Origin: Firm-04 sp045617625
Lineage (GTDB): Bacteria; Bacillota; Clostridia; Oscillospirales; Ruminococcaceae
Direction: 5' to 3'
Assembly: GCA_045617625.1 (NCBI GenBank)
Contig: JAZLJA010000037.1
Coordinates: 34,115 to 98,114 of the forward strand
DNA: 64,000 nucleotides
Shown: in pieces, positions 14,457 to 21,909 of the stretch
Layout: each line of letters starts with the position of its first letter
Position numbering within the stretch: position 1 is the first letter of the stretch
The notes under the pieces: generated by a model
Told to the model about the DNA's origin: nothing
What the model saw: only the letters and a program-made list of their open reading frames with translations
Databases searched by the model: none
Position numbers and translations under genes: made by a program

Positions 14457-17098
14457 GCTTTACATATCCGGACAGACGCTCCCCTGCACTTGACAGTCTC
14501 GATCTTTCGGTTGAAAAAGGAGATTTTCTGTTGATCTGCGGAAAATCAGGCTGCGGAAAAACGACTCTTTTGCGGCAAATGAAAACCGTCCTCACCCCGA
14601 ACGGCACAAAAACAGGGGAGATCCTGCTTGACGGCAAAAGCCTTGACGAAATGGATCTGCGCAGTCAGGCATCTGCAATCGGATTTGTGCAGCAGTCGCC
14701 GGAAAATCAGATCGTCACCGATCAGGTTTGGCACGAACTCGCATTCGGGCTGGAAAGCCTCGGAGAAGACGCACAGACGATACGCCGAAAAGTTGCGGAG
14801 ATGTCCTCGTTTTTCGGCTTGGAGGATTTGTTTTATCATGATACTGCGTCGCTTTCAGGCGGTCAGAAACAACTTGTGAATCTTGCGGCGGTGATGACGA
14901 TGCAGCCATCGGTTTTGATTCTGGATGAACCGACAAGTCAGCTCGATCCCATTGCCGCATCCGATTTTTTTGCGATTCTCGGGAAAATCAACCGTGAACT
15001 GGGCGTGACGATTCTCCTGACAGAACATCGCCCGGAAGAAGCTTTCGCCTGTGCAAACAAAATCGCGTATATGGAAAACGGCAAGATCCTGCACATCGGC
15101 ACACCGAAAGAAATCGGTGAAAACCTGCGGCAATCGGATTACTTTTCTTCCATGCCGACGGCAATGCGAATCTGGGCGGCGATTCCGAATCACGCGGAAT
15201 GCCCCGTGACCGTCAGTGAAGGCAGCCGTTTCCTCAGCCAATTTGCGGAGACAAATCCCCTTGACACGACGCCGATCACCGACAAACCCACACAGTTTTC
15301 AGATGTCATGCTGCGTGCTGACAAGTTGTGGTTCCGCTACGAAAAAGATGGTGCAGACATTGTAAAAGGGCTTGATTTATCGCTTCACAAGGGCGAATTT
15401 TTCGCACTGCTCGGCGGAAACGGTGTCGGCAAAACAACCACGCTGAAACTGCTTGCAGGCATCGAAAAGCCATATCGCGGCAGCATTATGCAAAACGGAA
15501 AAATCGGCATACTGCCGCAAAATCCGCAGGCTTTGTTTGTGAAAAAAACAGTGCATGAGGATCTGCTTGAGCTTTTTTCATGCACGCATATCCCGCAGGA
15601 TGTTCAGGCGGAAAACGTGCGGAAAATCGCGGAAATCTGTCATATCGAACAGCTTTTGGATGCTCACCCGTATGACCTCTCAGGCGGCGAACAGCAGCGT
15701 GCAGCCCTTGCAAAAATCCTGCTGACTTCCCCCGATATCCTGCTTCTCGACGAACCGACAAAGGGCATGGATGCCCAGTTCAAGGCGGAATTTGCTGATA
15801 TTCTGCTTGGGCTTTTGTCGGAGGGAAAATCTGTTTGCATGGTCAGCCACGACATCGAATTCTGTGCCGAATATGCCGACCGCTGCGCCCTGTTTTTTGA
15901 CGGCAGTATCACTTCTGTCGGTGCGCCGCACGCATTTTTCAGCGGCAACAGTTTCTATACCACCGCCGCAAGCCGAATGTCACGCCATATTCTCCCGAAC
16001 GCCGTTACCGTGCAGGATGTCGTGAAAGCCTGCGGCGGGAATGTTCCGACCGCCAAACGGGAACAAAACCTCCCCGAAATCTCCGATGAAAAAACCGATG
16101 TCCCGAGATCGACAAATGCAGCCGTTTACATAGATCACACATATCACGCAAGTCTCCCCGCTTGGCGAAAAATTGCTGCGGCAGTGTTCGGTGCAGTCTC
16201 ACTCGTGATATTCTTCTATACCGCAAGCATCACCGACCTCACGGAAATCATATCGCCCAACGGCGCGACAACACTTGCGGGAAAACAACTGCTGATATAC
16301 GGTGCATTGATTTTATCGCTGTTTCTGACATTTCTCGCAATCGGCAAGCGCACGGATATGCCGACATCAACGCAAATCGACCACGAGAAAAGAAAGCTTT
16401 CAAAGCGCACCAAAGCCGCCGCCGCGATGCTCCTGCTTGCGGTGCCGCTGACTCTGTTTATCGGGATATTCTATCTCGGAAGCCGCAAATACAATATCAT
16501 TTCGCTGTTCATCCTCGCGGAATGTATGCTGCCGTTCTTTGTAATGTTTGAGAAAAAGCACCCAAGCGCACGGGAAATCGCAGTCATCGCCACACTCTGC
16601 GCGATCGCAGTCGCAGGCAGAGCAGCATTTTTCATGCTGCCGCAGTTCAAGCCTGTCATGGCGGTGACGATCATCGCAGGCGCTGCGTTTGGCGGAGAAA
16701 CAGGATTTCTCGTGGGTGCAGTTGCAATGCTTGTATCCAATATCCTGTTTTCGCAAGGTCCGTGGACACCGTGGCAGATGTTCGCAATGGGCATGGTCGG
16801 TTTTTTGGCAGGTATCCTTTTCCAAAAGGGATTCTTGCGCAAAACACGCCTTTCACTTGCGATTTTCGGCGCAGTATCGGCAATCGTCATATACGGCGGA
16901 ATCATGAATCCTGCCTCCGCGATGATCTGGAGCACCGAAAAACTCAGCCGTCAACTGCTTCTGACCTATTATCTGGCAGGATTCCCGATGGACTGTATCC
17001 ACGCCTTTTCAACTGCATTTTTCCTTTGGGCTGCTGCAGAACCCATGCTCGAAAAACTCTGCCGTATCCAGACAAAATACGGCATCATTGATCCTTGA
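14429..17098 (+). CDS. ECF transporter fusion: two ATPase domains plus substrate-specific component
   Basis: An 889-residue protein. The first ABC domain (about 1-240) has Walker A GKSGCGKTT, signature LSGGQKQ and Walker B LILDEPTS. The second (about 295-510) has GGNGVGKTT, LSGGEQQR and LLLDEPTKG. A hydrophobic third part (about 585-880) has eight or so helices, with AVAGRAAFFMLPQFKP and GGETGFLVGA, typical of ECF S components. With EcfT just upstream it would form a complete importer from two or three chains. In most Firmicutes these parts are separate genes. The substrate is not evident; no riboswitch was seen upstream. Confidence 0.85.
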   Translation: MEKIRIDNLSFTYPDRRSPALDSLDLSVEKGDFLLICGKSGCGKTTLLRQMKTVLTPNGTKTGEILLDGKSLDEMDLRSQASAIGFVQQSPENQIVTDQVWHELAFGLESLGEDAQTIRRKVAEMSSFFGLEDLFYHDTASLSGGQKQLVNLAAVMTMQPSVLILDEPTSQLDPIAASDFFAILGKINRELGVTILLTEHRPEEAFACANKIAYMENGKILHIGTPKEIGENLRQSDYFSSMPTAMRIWAAIPNHAECPVTVSEGSRFLSQFAETNPLDTTPITDKPTQFSDVMLRADKLWFRYEKDGADIVKGLDLSLHKGEFFALLGGNGVGKTTTLKLLAGIEKPYRGSIMQNGKIGILPQNPQALFVKKTVHEDLLELFSCTHIPQDVQAENVRKIAEICHIEQLLDAHPYDLSGGEQQRAALAKILLTSPDILLLDEPTKGMDAQFKAEFADILLGLLSEGKSVCMVSHDIEFCAEYADRCALFFDGSITSVGAPHAFFSGNSFYTTAASRMSRHILPNAVTVQDVVKACGGNVPTAKREQNLPEISDEKTDVPRSTNAAVYIDHTYHASLPAWRKIAAAVFGAVSLVIFFYTASITDLTEIISPNGATTLAGKQLLIYGALILSLFLTFLAIGKRTDMPTSTQIDHEKRKLSKRTKAAAAMLLLAVPLTLFIGIFYLGSRKYNIISLFILAECMLPFFVMFEKKHPSAREIAVIATLCAIAVAGRAAFFMLPQFKPVMAVTIIAGAAFGGETGFLVGAVAMLVSNILFSQGPWTPWQMFAMGMVGFLAGILFQKGFLRKTRLSLAIFGAVSAIVIYGGIMNPASAMIWSTEKLSRQLLLTYYLAGFPMDCIHAFSTAFFLWAAAEPMLEKLCRIQTKYGIIDP

Positions 17099-17108
17099 TC
17101 CTTAACAC

Positions 17109-17147
17109 AAAGGGTATCATGTGAACGCTCACACGATACCCTTTCTT
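17109..17147 (+). terminator. terminator after the ECF operon
   Basis: A 16-position stem with one mismatch (AAAGGGTATC arm, 17109-17124 with 17129-17144) starts 11 bases after the stop; the T-tract is interrupted (TTTCTTC). Confidence 0.65.
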
Positions 17148-17259
17148 CATATTCAGTCGTCAGATTCGGATAAATTCTGCGGTTCGATGCAAAGATGCAC
17201 AAACAAACACGTCGATTTCACCATGAAACTCACAAATCAAACAAAGATTGCAAAACCCC

Positions 17260-17288
17260 TTGACAAATGTATCGAGGTGCGATATAAT
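17260..17288 (+). promoter_or_regulatory. promoter of padR
   Basis: TTGACA, 17 bases, TATAAT. The spacer and -10 contain ATGTATCG-AGGTG-CGATATAA, an imperfect version of the palindrome just downstream. Confidence 0.85.
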
Positions 17289-17297
17289 GCATATAAG

Positions 17298-17326
17298 CTC
17301 GATGTATCGAAGCGCGATACATCGAG
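17298..17326 (+). promoter_or_regulatory. palindromic operator, probably for the PadR protein
   Basis: A perfect inverted repeat, CTCGATGTATCG-AAGCG-CGATACATCGAG, lies between the promoter and the padR start. Its ATGT...ACAT ends fit PadR-family operators. A second, weaker site with the same 5-base centre overlaps the promoter (17268-17288). Autoregulation is inferred. Confidence 0.75.
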
Positions 17327-17346
17327 ACACAATAGGAGGCGAATTC

Positions 17347-17667
17347 ATGGACGACAAAATCAAACGTGTCTACGTGCCAATGACGGAAACAGGATTCTAC
17401 ATTCTGTTTTGCCTGCAAAATGAAATGCACGGTTACAGCATCGGACAAAGCGTGAAGGAAATGACAGACGGCGAAGTCACCATTTCGGCAGGCACGATGT
17501 ACGGCACACTTTCCAAAATGGAAAAAGACGGACTGATCTCATTTGTCCGCGAGGAAGAAAAACGCAAACTCTATCGGATCACATCGCTGGGCGCAGAGAT
17601 TCTCGAACTGGAATGCAGCCGCATCAGACGGCTCTATCGAAATATCGGAGGGAAAGAAAATGGCTGA
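17347..17667 (+). CDS. PadR family transcriptional regulator
   Basis: A 106-residue winged-helix repressor. TETGFYILFCLQNEMHGYSI and ISAGTMYGTLSKMEKDGLI are typical PadR helices, followed by REEEKRKLYRIT of the wing. The ATG at 17347 follows AGGAGG at a good distance. It overlaps the next gene by 8 bases, and such small PadR proteins are commonly paired with DUF2812 proteins. The inducer is unknown. Confidence 0.9.
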   Translation: MDDKIKRVYVPMTETGFYILFCLQNEMHGYSIGQSVKEMTDGEVTISAGTMYGTLSKMEKDGLISFVREEEKRKLYRITSLGAEILELECSRIRRLYRNIGGKENG

Positions 17668-18211
17668 ACAAATCAAAAAATGGAAGTTTTTCACTCTTTG
17701 CGATTATGAAAAAGAGGAAACTTATCTCATGAATATGCATAAACAGGGTTGGAAACTCGTCAGCCCCTCGATCGGCTGCTATACATTTGAACGCTGTGAG
17801 CCGGAAGAATATGTCTATCGTCTGGATTTTGCAGCAGAGTATCAGGATCGTGAGGAATATTTGCAGATGTTCCGCGATTATGGCTGGGAGTATCTGGGCG
17901 AGATCAATGATTTCACGTATTTCCGCAAGAAATCAAGCAACGAAAACGATGAAGCCAATGAGATCTTCAGCGACAACGAATCGCGTCTCCAGATGATGTC
18001 GAAGGTTCTGCGCTGGAAAATGGTGCCGATTCTGCTGCTGTTTGCGTGCGGCATGGGCCCGATGATGGCAAGAATATTTTCAGGCGAAACTTCGTTTTCA
18101 AGCTTTGTTTGCGGCACTTATGGTTTTCTGTTTGGACTCTATGCTGTGTTCTTTACATACAACTTTATCGGATTCACCCGCCTGAAGAAAAAATATCAGG
18201 GTGAGAATTAA
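17660..18211 (+). CDS. DUF2812 domain membrane protein
   Basis: A 183-residue protein with the DUF2812 pattern: an N-terminal soluble part (about 1-90; KKWKFFTLCDYEKEETYL, then RDYGWEYLGEI) and two membrane helices (about 118-137 and 147-170). The role of the family is unknown; members sit beside PadR regulators, as here. Translation is probably coupled to padR through the 8-base overlap, with GGAGG upstream. Confidence 0.85.
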   Translation: MAEQIKKWKFFTLCDYEKEETYLMNMHKQGWKLVSPSIGCYTFERCEPEEYVYRLDFAAEYQDREEYLQMFRDYGWEYLGEINDFTYFRKKSSNENDEANEIFSDNESRLQMMSKVLRWKMVPILLLFACGMGPMMARIFSGETSFSSFVCGTYGFLFGLYAVFFTYNFIGFTRLKKKYQGEN

Positions 18212-18298
18212 CATAGAACCCGCGATTTGATGGTCGCCGTTTACATAACGGGAGTCCCATTATGAATGCATCGCAGATACAACTTTATCTATAAACTA

Positions 18299-18329
18299 AG
18301 CGGGCGGCTATTACAGTCGTCCGCTTTTT
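18299..18329 (+). terminator. terminator of the padR-DUF2812 operon
   Basis: An 11-bp stem with two G-U pairs (AGCGGGCGGCT with AGTCGTCCGCT) followed by five T residues. Confidence 0.8.
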
Positions 18330-18395
18330 GGAGATTTTGCATCATACGGATATTCATGCCGCAAACAGTCAGCAAAGAAAAGAGGATCTCGGATA

Positions 18396-19373
18396 TCAGA
18401 AACGTGCATCGTAATAAATAAACGGTGTGCTGTTTGCCGCCTCTGCAAACTTCTCCTCTTGATCGATGAAAACAAACCGCACTTCCGATTCGGAGACATT
18501 CCGCAGCGTATCGGGCAGCGAAAACTGCATTTCGACGGTGTCTCCCCCTGTGGCATCATTCTCGACGCAGTAGCCCAGCAGTTCAAGGGTGATGCGGTTG
18601 CCTTCCACAAACCCCATCCGCAAATGAATATCCTCGCAGGGAATCAACATGGTCACGGTGACAACGCCCTGCGAAACCGTTACATCCCAGAATTGCTCCA
18701 CAAACGATGCATCGGACACGGGTACACGCTTTTTCTCGATATACGGCCGAAACCGCATCGTATTTCCGGCAGAGCCGCCATCCTGCGGATTACTGCCGCC
18801 GCCGCCGATCAAACCGCCGCCGTTTGGTGCTTCCGTGGTTGTTGTGGTGATACGTGTCGAGGTGGTGACGGTCGTGGCAGATGTGGTCTGGATGCTTGTG
18901 GCAGATGTCGTCACGGAAGTTGTCGGAACAGACGTATCTGCGGTGATTTGGTCTGTCGATACAGCCTCGGTGGATTCGTCAGAGGTCAGATCCTGCGGTG
19001 GTGCATCGGGAGCGGTCGTCACATCCGATCGGGTGGACGATGTCACCGTCGCGTCAATCATCACGCTGCTTGCGGACGTCGCTTCGGACATCGAATCGAC
19101 AAGGGGCAGATCGGAGGAGGATGCGGCGGAAGTGGTGGTCGTCGTGTTGGTCAGGGCGGTGGTGGTGACAGAGATCTCGCCGTCATTCGGCGGCTGCTCC
19201 ACGCGCAGCTTCGGATAGACCCATGCGGCAGAAACACACAGCACGATGCACGCAGCGATCGGTGCGGCAATTTTCCACACAGCGATACGCGGCTTTTTGT
19301 GCTGCCCCATAGCATCGACGATGTATTCCTCGGGAATATCGTTTATCAGCGAGAACAAATCGCGTGCATTCAC
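18396..19373 (-). CDS. probable anti-sigma factor with extracellular domain
   Basis: A 325-residue protein. Residues about 1-27 are a short cytoplasmic part (MNARDLFSLINDIPEEYIVD), followed by a membrane helix (about 32-52), a long Thr/Ser-rich linker (about 65-190) and a compact extracellular domain (about 200-325). The start overlaps the stop of the sigma factor gene as ATGA, and short cytoplasmic heads of this kind bind ECF sigma factors in clostridia. It would hold the sigma factor at the membrane until a signal arrives. The ligand and the outer domain's family are not recognised. Confidence 0.75.
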   Translation of the reverse strand: MNARDLFSLINDIPEEYIVDAMGQHKKPRIAVWKIAAPIAACIVLCVSAAWVYPKLRVEQPPNDGEISVTTTALTNTTTTTSAASSSDLPLVDSMSEATSASSVMIDATVTSSTRSDVTTAPDAPPQDLTSDESTEAVSTDQITADTSVPTTSVTTSATSIQTTSATTVTTSTRITTTTTEAPNGGGLIGGGGSNPQDGGSAGNTMRFRPYIEKKRVPVSDASFVEQFWDVTVSQGVVTVTMLIPCEDIHLRMGFVEGNRITLELLGYCVENDATGGDTVEMQFSLPDTLRNVSESEVRFVFIDQEEKFAEAANSTPFIYYDARF

Positions 19374-19945
19374 AGCAACCCCTCCTTCCGCAAATACTTT
19401 TCCAGCCGTTTCCGAATACGGGAAAGCGACACATATACATGATTTTCTGTCATGTCAAAATCCGATGCCAGATCCTCGATGGAGGATGCGTGCCAGTATC
19501 GGCGCACAAAAAGCTGACGCTGCTCTGTGGGGAGTTCCCCCAAAAAGCGGGTGATCGCTTCGAGCACCAGCTTTCGGTCAATGCTTTGCTCCACATTATC
19601 ATCGCCTGCAACGCATTCGGCAAGTTCATCGAGTGCTTCGGTCATCTGACCGCCGCCGCGTTTTTCGGCAGTACGGGCACTCCAGCGGTTGCACGCCTGA
19701 TTGCGCACCAGCTTCATCAGATAAGCACAGAAATTCTGCGGTTTTGCTGGCGGAATGGCATTCCATGCGGACATAAGGGCATCGTTGAGACATTCTTCGG
19801 CATCCTCGTTGCTGCCCAGAATATTCTTCGCTATGGTACGGCAAAGCACACCGTAACGGGAAATCGTTTCGGTGATGGCAGCTTCATTTCGCTGTTCATA
19901 TAGTTGGAGAATGTCATGGTCACGCACATCCTGCACGGCAGTCAC
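19370..19945 (-). CDS. ECF-type RNA polymerase sigma factor
   Basis: A protein of about 191 residues. Region 2 is visible as NEDAEECLNDALMSAWNAIPP with the NRW/SARTAEKRGG segment after it, and region 4 as GELPTEQRQLFVRRYWHASSIEDLASDF with the helix-turn-helix TENHVYVSLSRIRKRL. GTG at 19945 or GTG at 19936 could be the start; AAGGG lies close to both. It is co-transcribed with its likely anti-sigma factor. Confidence 0.88.
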   Translation of the reverse strand: MTAVQDVRDHDILQLYEQRNEAAITETISRYGVLCRTIAKNILGSNEDAEECLNDALMSAWNAIPPAKPQNFCAYLMKLVRNQACNRWSARTAEKRGGGQMTEALDELAECVAGDDNVEQSIDRKLVLEAITRFLGELPTEQRQLFVRRYWHASSIEDLASDFDMTENHVYVSLSRIRKRLEKYLRKEGLL

Positions 19946-20156
19946 CGCCCTTCATGTCGATGCCTCTGCTGATAAGAACAGAATTTTCGCGAAAATCTTA
20001 CAGCATAGCGCATATTTTTCCTCAGCCCCGAAACACGGAATCCTTTGTCCATTTTTAGTTTAACATATTTTCCTGAGAAATGCAAGAGCGGCTCACCATT
20101 GCAGCCGTATGCGCCTCTGTACGGTAAACAGTTCCTTCTGCACAGCAATTCTATTC

Positions 20157-20185
20157 TTGACATCCATCGTCCGCTGTGATATAAT
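20157..20185 (+). promoter_or_regulatory. promoter of the DUF1846 gene
   Basis: TTGACA, 17 bases, TATAAT, ending 38 bases before the GTG start. Confidence 0.85.
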
Positions 20186-20223
20186 AGAAAGTGAAATTTG
20201 TGATTTGAAAGGACGGCATTCTT

Positions 20224-21711
20224 GTGAAAAAGAGGATTGGATTTGATAATGCCAAATATCTGAAAACGCAGTCCGAACATATTCGTGAACGGATCGCACA
20301 GTTTGGCGGAAGACTCTATCTCGAATTCGGCGGCAAGCTCTATGACGACTTCCATGCGTCCCGTGTTCTGCCCGGATTCCAGCCCGACAGCAAGCTGAGA
20401 ATGCTGCTCCAAATGAAAAAAGATGTCGAGATCGTCATCGCCATCAATGCGGCGGATATCGAGCAAAACCGCATCCGCGGCGACCTGGGCATCACCTACG
20501 ACATCGACGTTCTGCGCCTGATCGGATTGTTCCGCGAAAAAGGGCTGTATGTCGGCAGCGTGGTCATGACGCAGTTCACGGGCGAACCCTCCGCCGAGAA
20601 ATTCCAGAAACGTCTGGAAGCACTGGGCATCCGCGTGTATCGCCATTACACTATCGACGGCTACCCCTCCAACCGCAGCCTGATCCTCTCCGAAGACGGA
20701 TTCGGCAGAAACGAATATATCGAAGTGAGCCGCAGACTGGTCGTTGTGACCGCCCCCGGTCCCGGCAGCGGCAAAATGGCAGTCTGTCTTTCGCAGATCT
20801 ATCAGGAACATCAGCGCGGCAACAAGGCAGGCTATGCGAAATTCGAGACTTTCCCCATCTGGAATCTCCCGCTGAAACATCCTGTCAATGTCGCCTATGA
20901 GGCAGCCACCGCTGACCTCAATGACATCAACATGATCGACCCCTTCCATCTCGAAGCCTATGGCGTGACAACCGTCAACTATAACCGCGATGTGGAAGTG
21001 TTCCCCGTGCTGAATGCAATGTTCGACCAGATCTACGGGAAATCGCCGTATCAGTCGCCGACGGATATGGGCGTGAATATGGCAGGTTTCTGCATCGTGG
21101 ATGACGAACTGGTGCGCAAAGCGGCACGGCAGGAGATCATCCGCAGAATTTTCAACACACGCTGTCAGCAGCGGCAGGGCATGGCTGAGGCAGAAGCGGT
21201 GCATAAACTGGAACTGCTGATGCAGCAGGTGAACATCACCGAGGAAGAACGCCCTGTTGTGGCAAAGGCGCGTGAAATCGCAGAGCTGACAGGCGAGCCC
21301 GCTGCGGCACTTTGTTTGCCGAACGGAAAAATCGTGACAGGCAGAACAACCGACCTGATGGGGCCTGCATCCACAATGCTGCTGAACGCCTTGAAGGCAC
21401 TGGGACGCATCAACGACAACATTTTGCTTTTGTCGCCCACGGTCATTGAGCCGATACAGCATTTGAAAGTCGATCATCTGGGCAATGAAAACCCGCGTCT
21501 GCACACCGATGAAACGATGGTGGCGCTGTCGATATCGGCGGCGACAAACCCGACTGCGGAGCACGCGATGACACAGCTTGCAAAGCTGCGCGGATGTGAG
21601 ATGCATTCCACGGTGATTTTGTCGCAGGTGGATGAACGCACACTGCGGAGACTCGGCATCAACCTGACCTGTGACCCTGTGTTCCAGAGCAATCGGCTGT
21701 ATCAGAAATAA
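20224..21711 (+). CDS. DUF1846 family protein
   Basis: A 495-residue protein of the conserved DUF1846/UPF0371 family: FDNAKYLKTQSEHI at the N-terminus, YLEFGGKLYDDFHASRVLPG, then TAPGPGSGKMAVCLSQIYQE, a phosphate-binding-loop-like stretch, at about 176-195, and WNLPLKHPVNVAYEAATADL. Members are cytoplasmic and structurally characterised, but no reaction is firmly assigned. The start is GTG at 20224, with AAAGGA about 11 bases upstream. It stands alone between its promoter and a terminator about 100 bases past the stop. Confidence 0.85.
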   Translation: MKKRIGFDNAKYLKTQSEHIRERIAQFGGRLYLEFGGKLYDDFHASRVLPGFQPDSKLRMLLQMKKDVEIVIAINAADIEQNRIRGDLGITYDIDVLRLIGLFREKGLYVGSVVMTQFTGEPSAEKFQKRLEALGIRVYRHYTIDGYPSNRSLILSEDGFGRNEYIEVSRRLVVVTAPGPGSGKMAVCLSQIYQEHQRGNKAGYAKFETFPIWNLPLKHPVNVAYEAATADLNDINMIDPFHLEAYGVTTVNYNRDVEVFPVLNAMFDQIYGKSPYQSPTDMGVNMAGFCIVDDELVRKAARQEIIRRIFNTRCQQRQGMAEAEAVHKLELLMQQVNITEEERPVVAKAREIAELTGEPAAALCLPNGKIVTGRTTDLMGPASTMLLNALKALGRINDNILLLSPTVIEPIQHLKVDHLGNENPRLHTDETMVALSISAATNPTAEHAMTQLAKLRGCEMHSTVILSQVDERTLRRLGINLTCDPVFQSNRLYQK

Positions 21712-21810
21712 GGTGCCTTCGGCGGTTTTGATTCGGCTCACATGCTTTGCAAGTGAGACATAACGCAAACGACGAAACACCTTTTCCGAAACAAAAACAT
21801 ATAAAACTCA

Positions 21811-21847
21811 AATCGGACGACCCACATAAAAGGTCGTCCGATTTTTT
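21811..21847. terminator. terminator between the DUF1846 and ABC-FtsX genes
   Basis: A perfect 12-bp stem (AATCGGACGACC with GGTCGTCCGATT) with six T residues on the plus strand. It lies between convergent genes and may serve both. Confidence 0.85.
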
Positions 21848-21909
21848 GTTTCCGATCATTCGATTGACGTAAGGGGGCTCCCATGATCAATGCGCCGCAG
21901 GCAGCTCTC

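Noticed and set aside
19942..21780. 612-codon open frame antisense to the DUF1846 gene
   Set aside because: His/Cys-rich composition typical of a shadow frame, no ribosome site, and the plus-strand gene has a perfect promoter.
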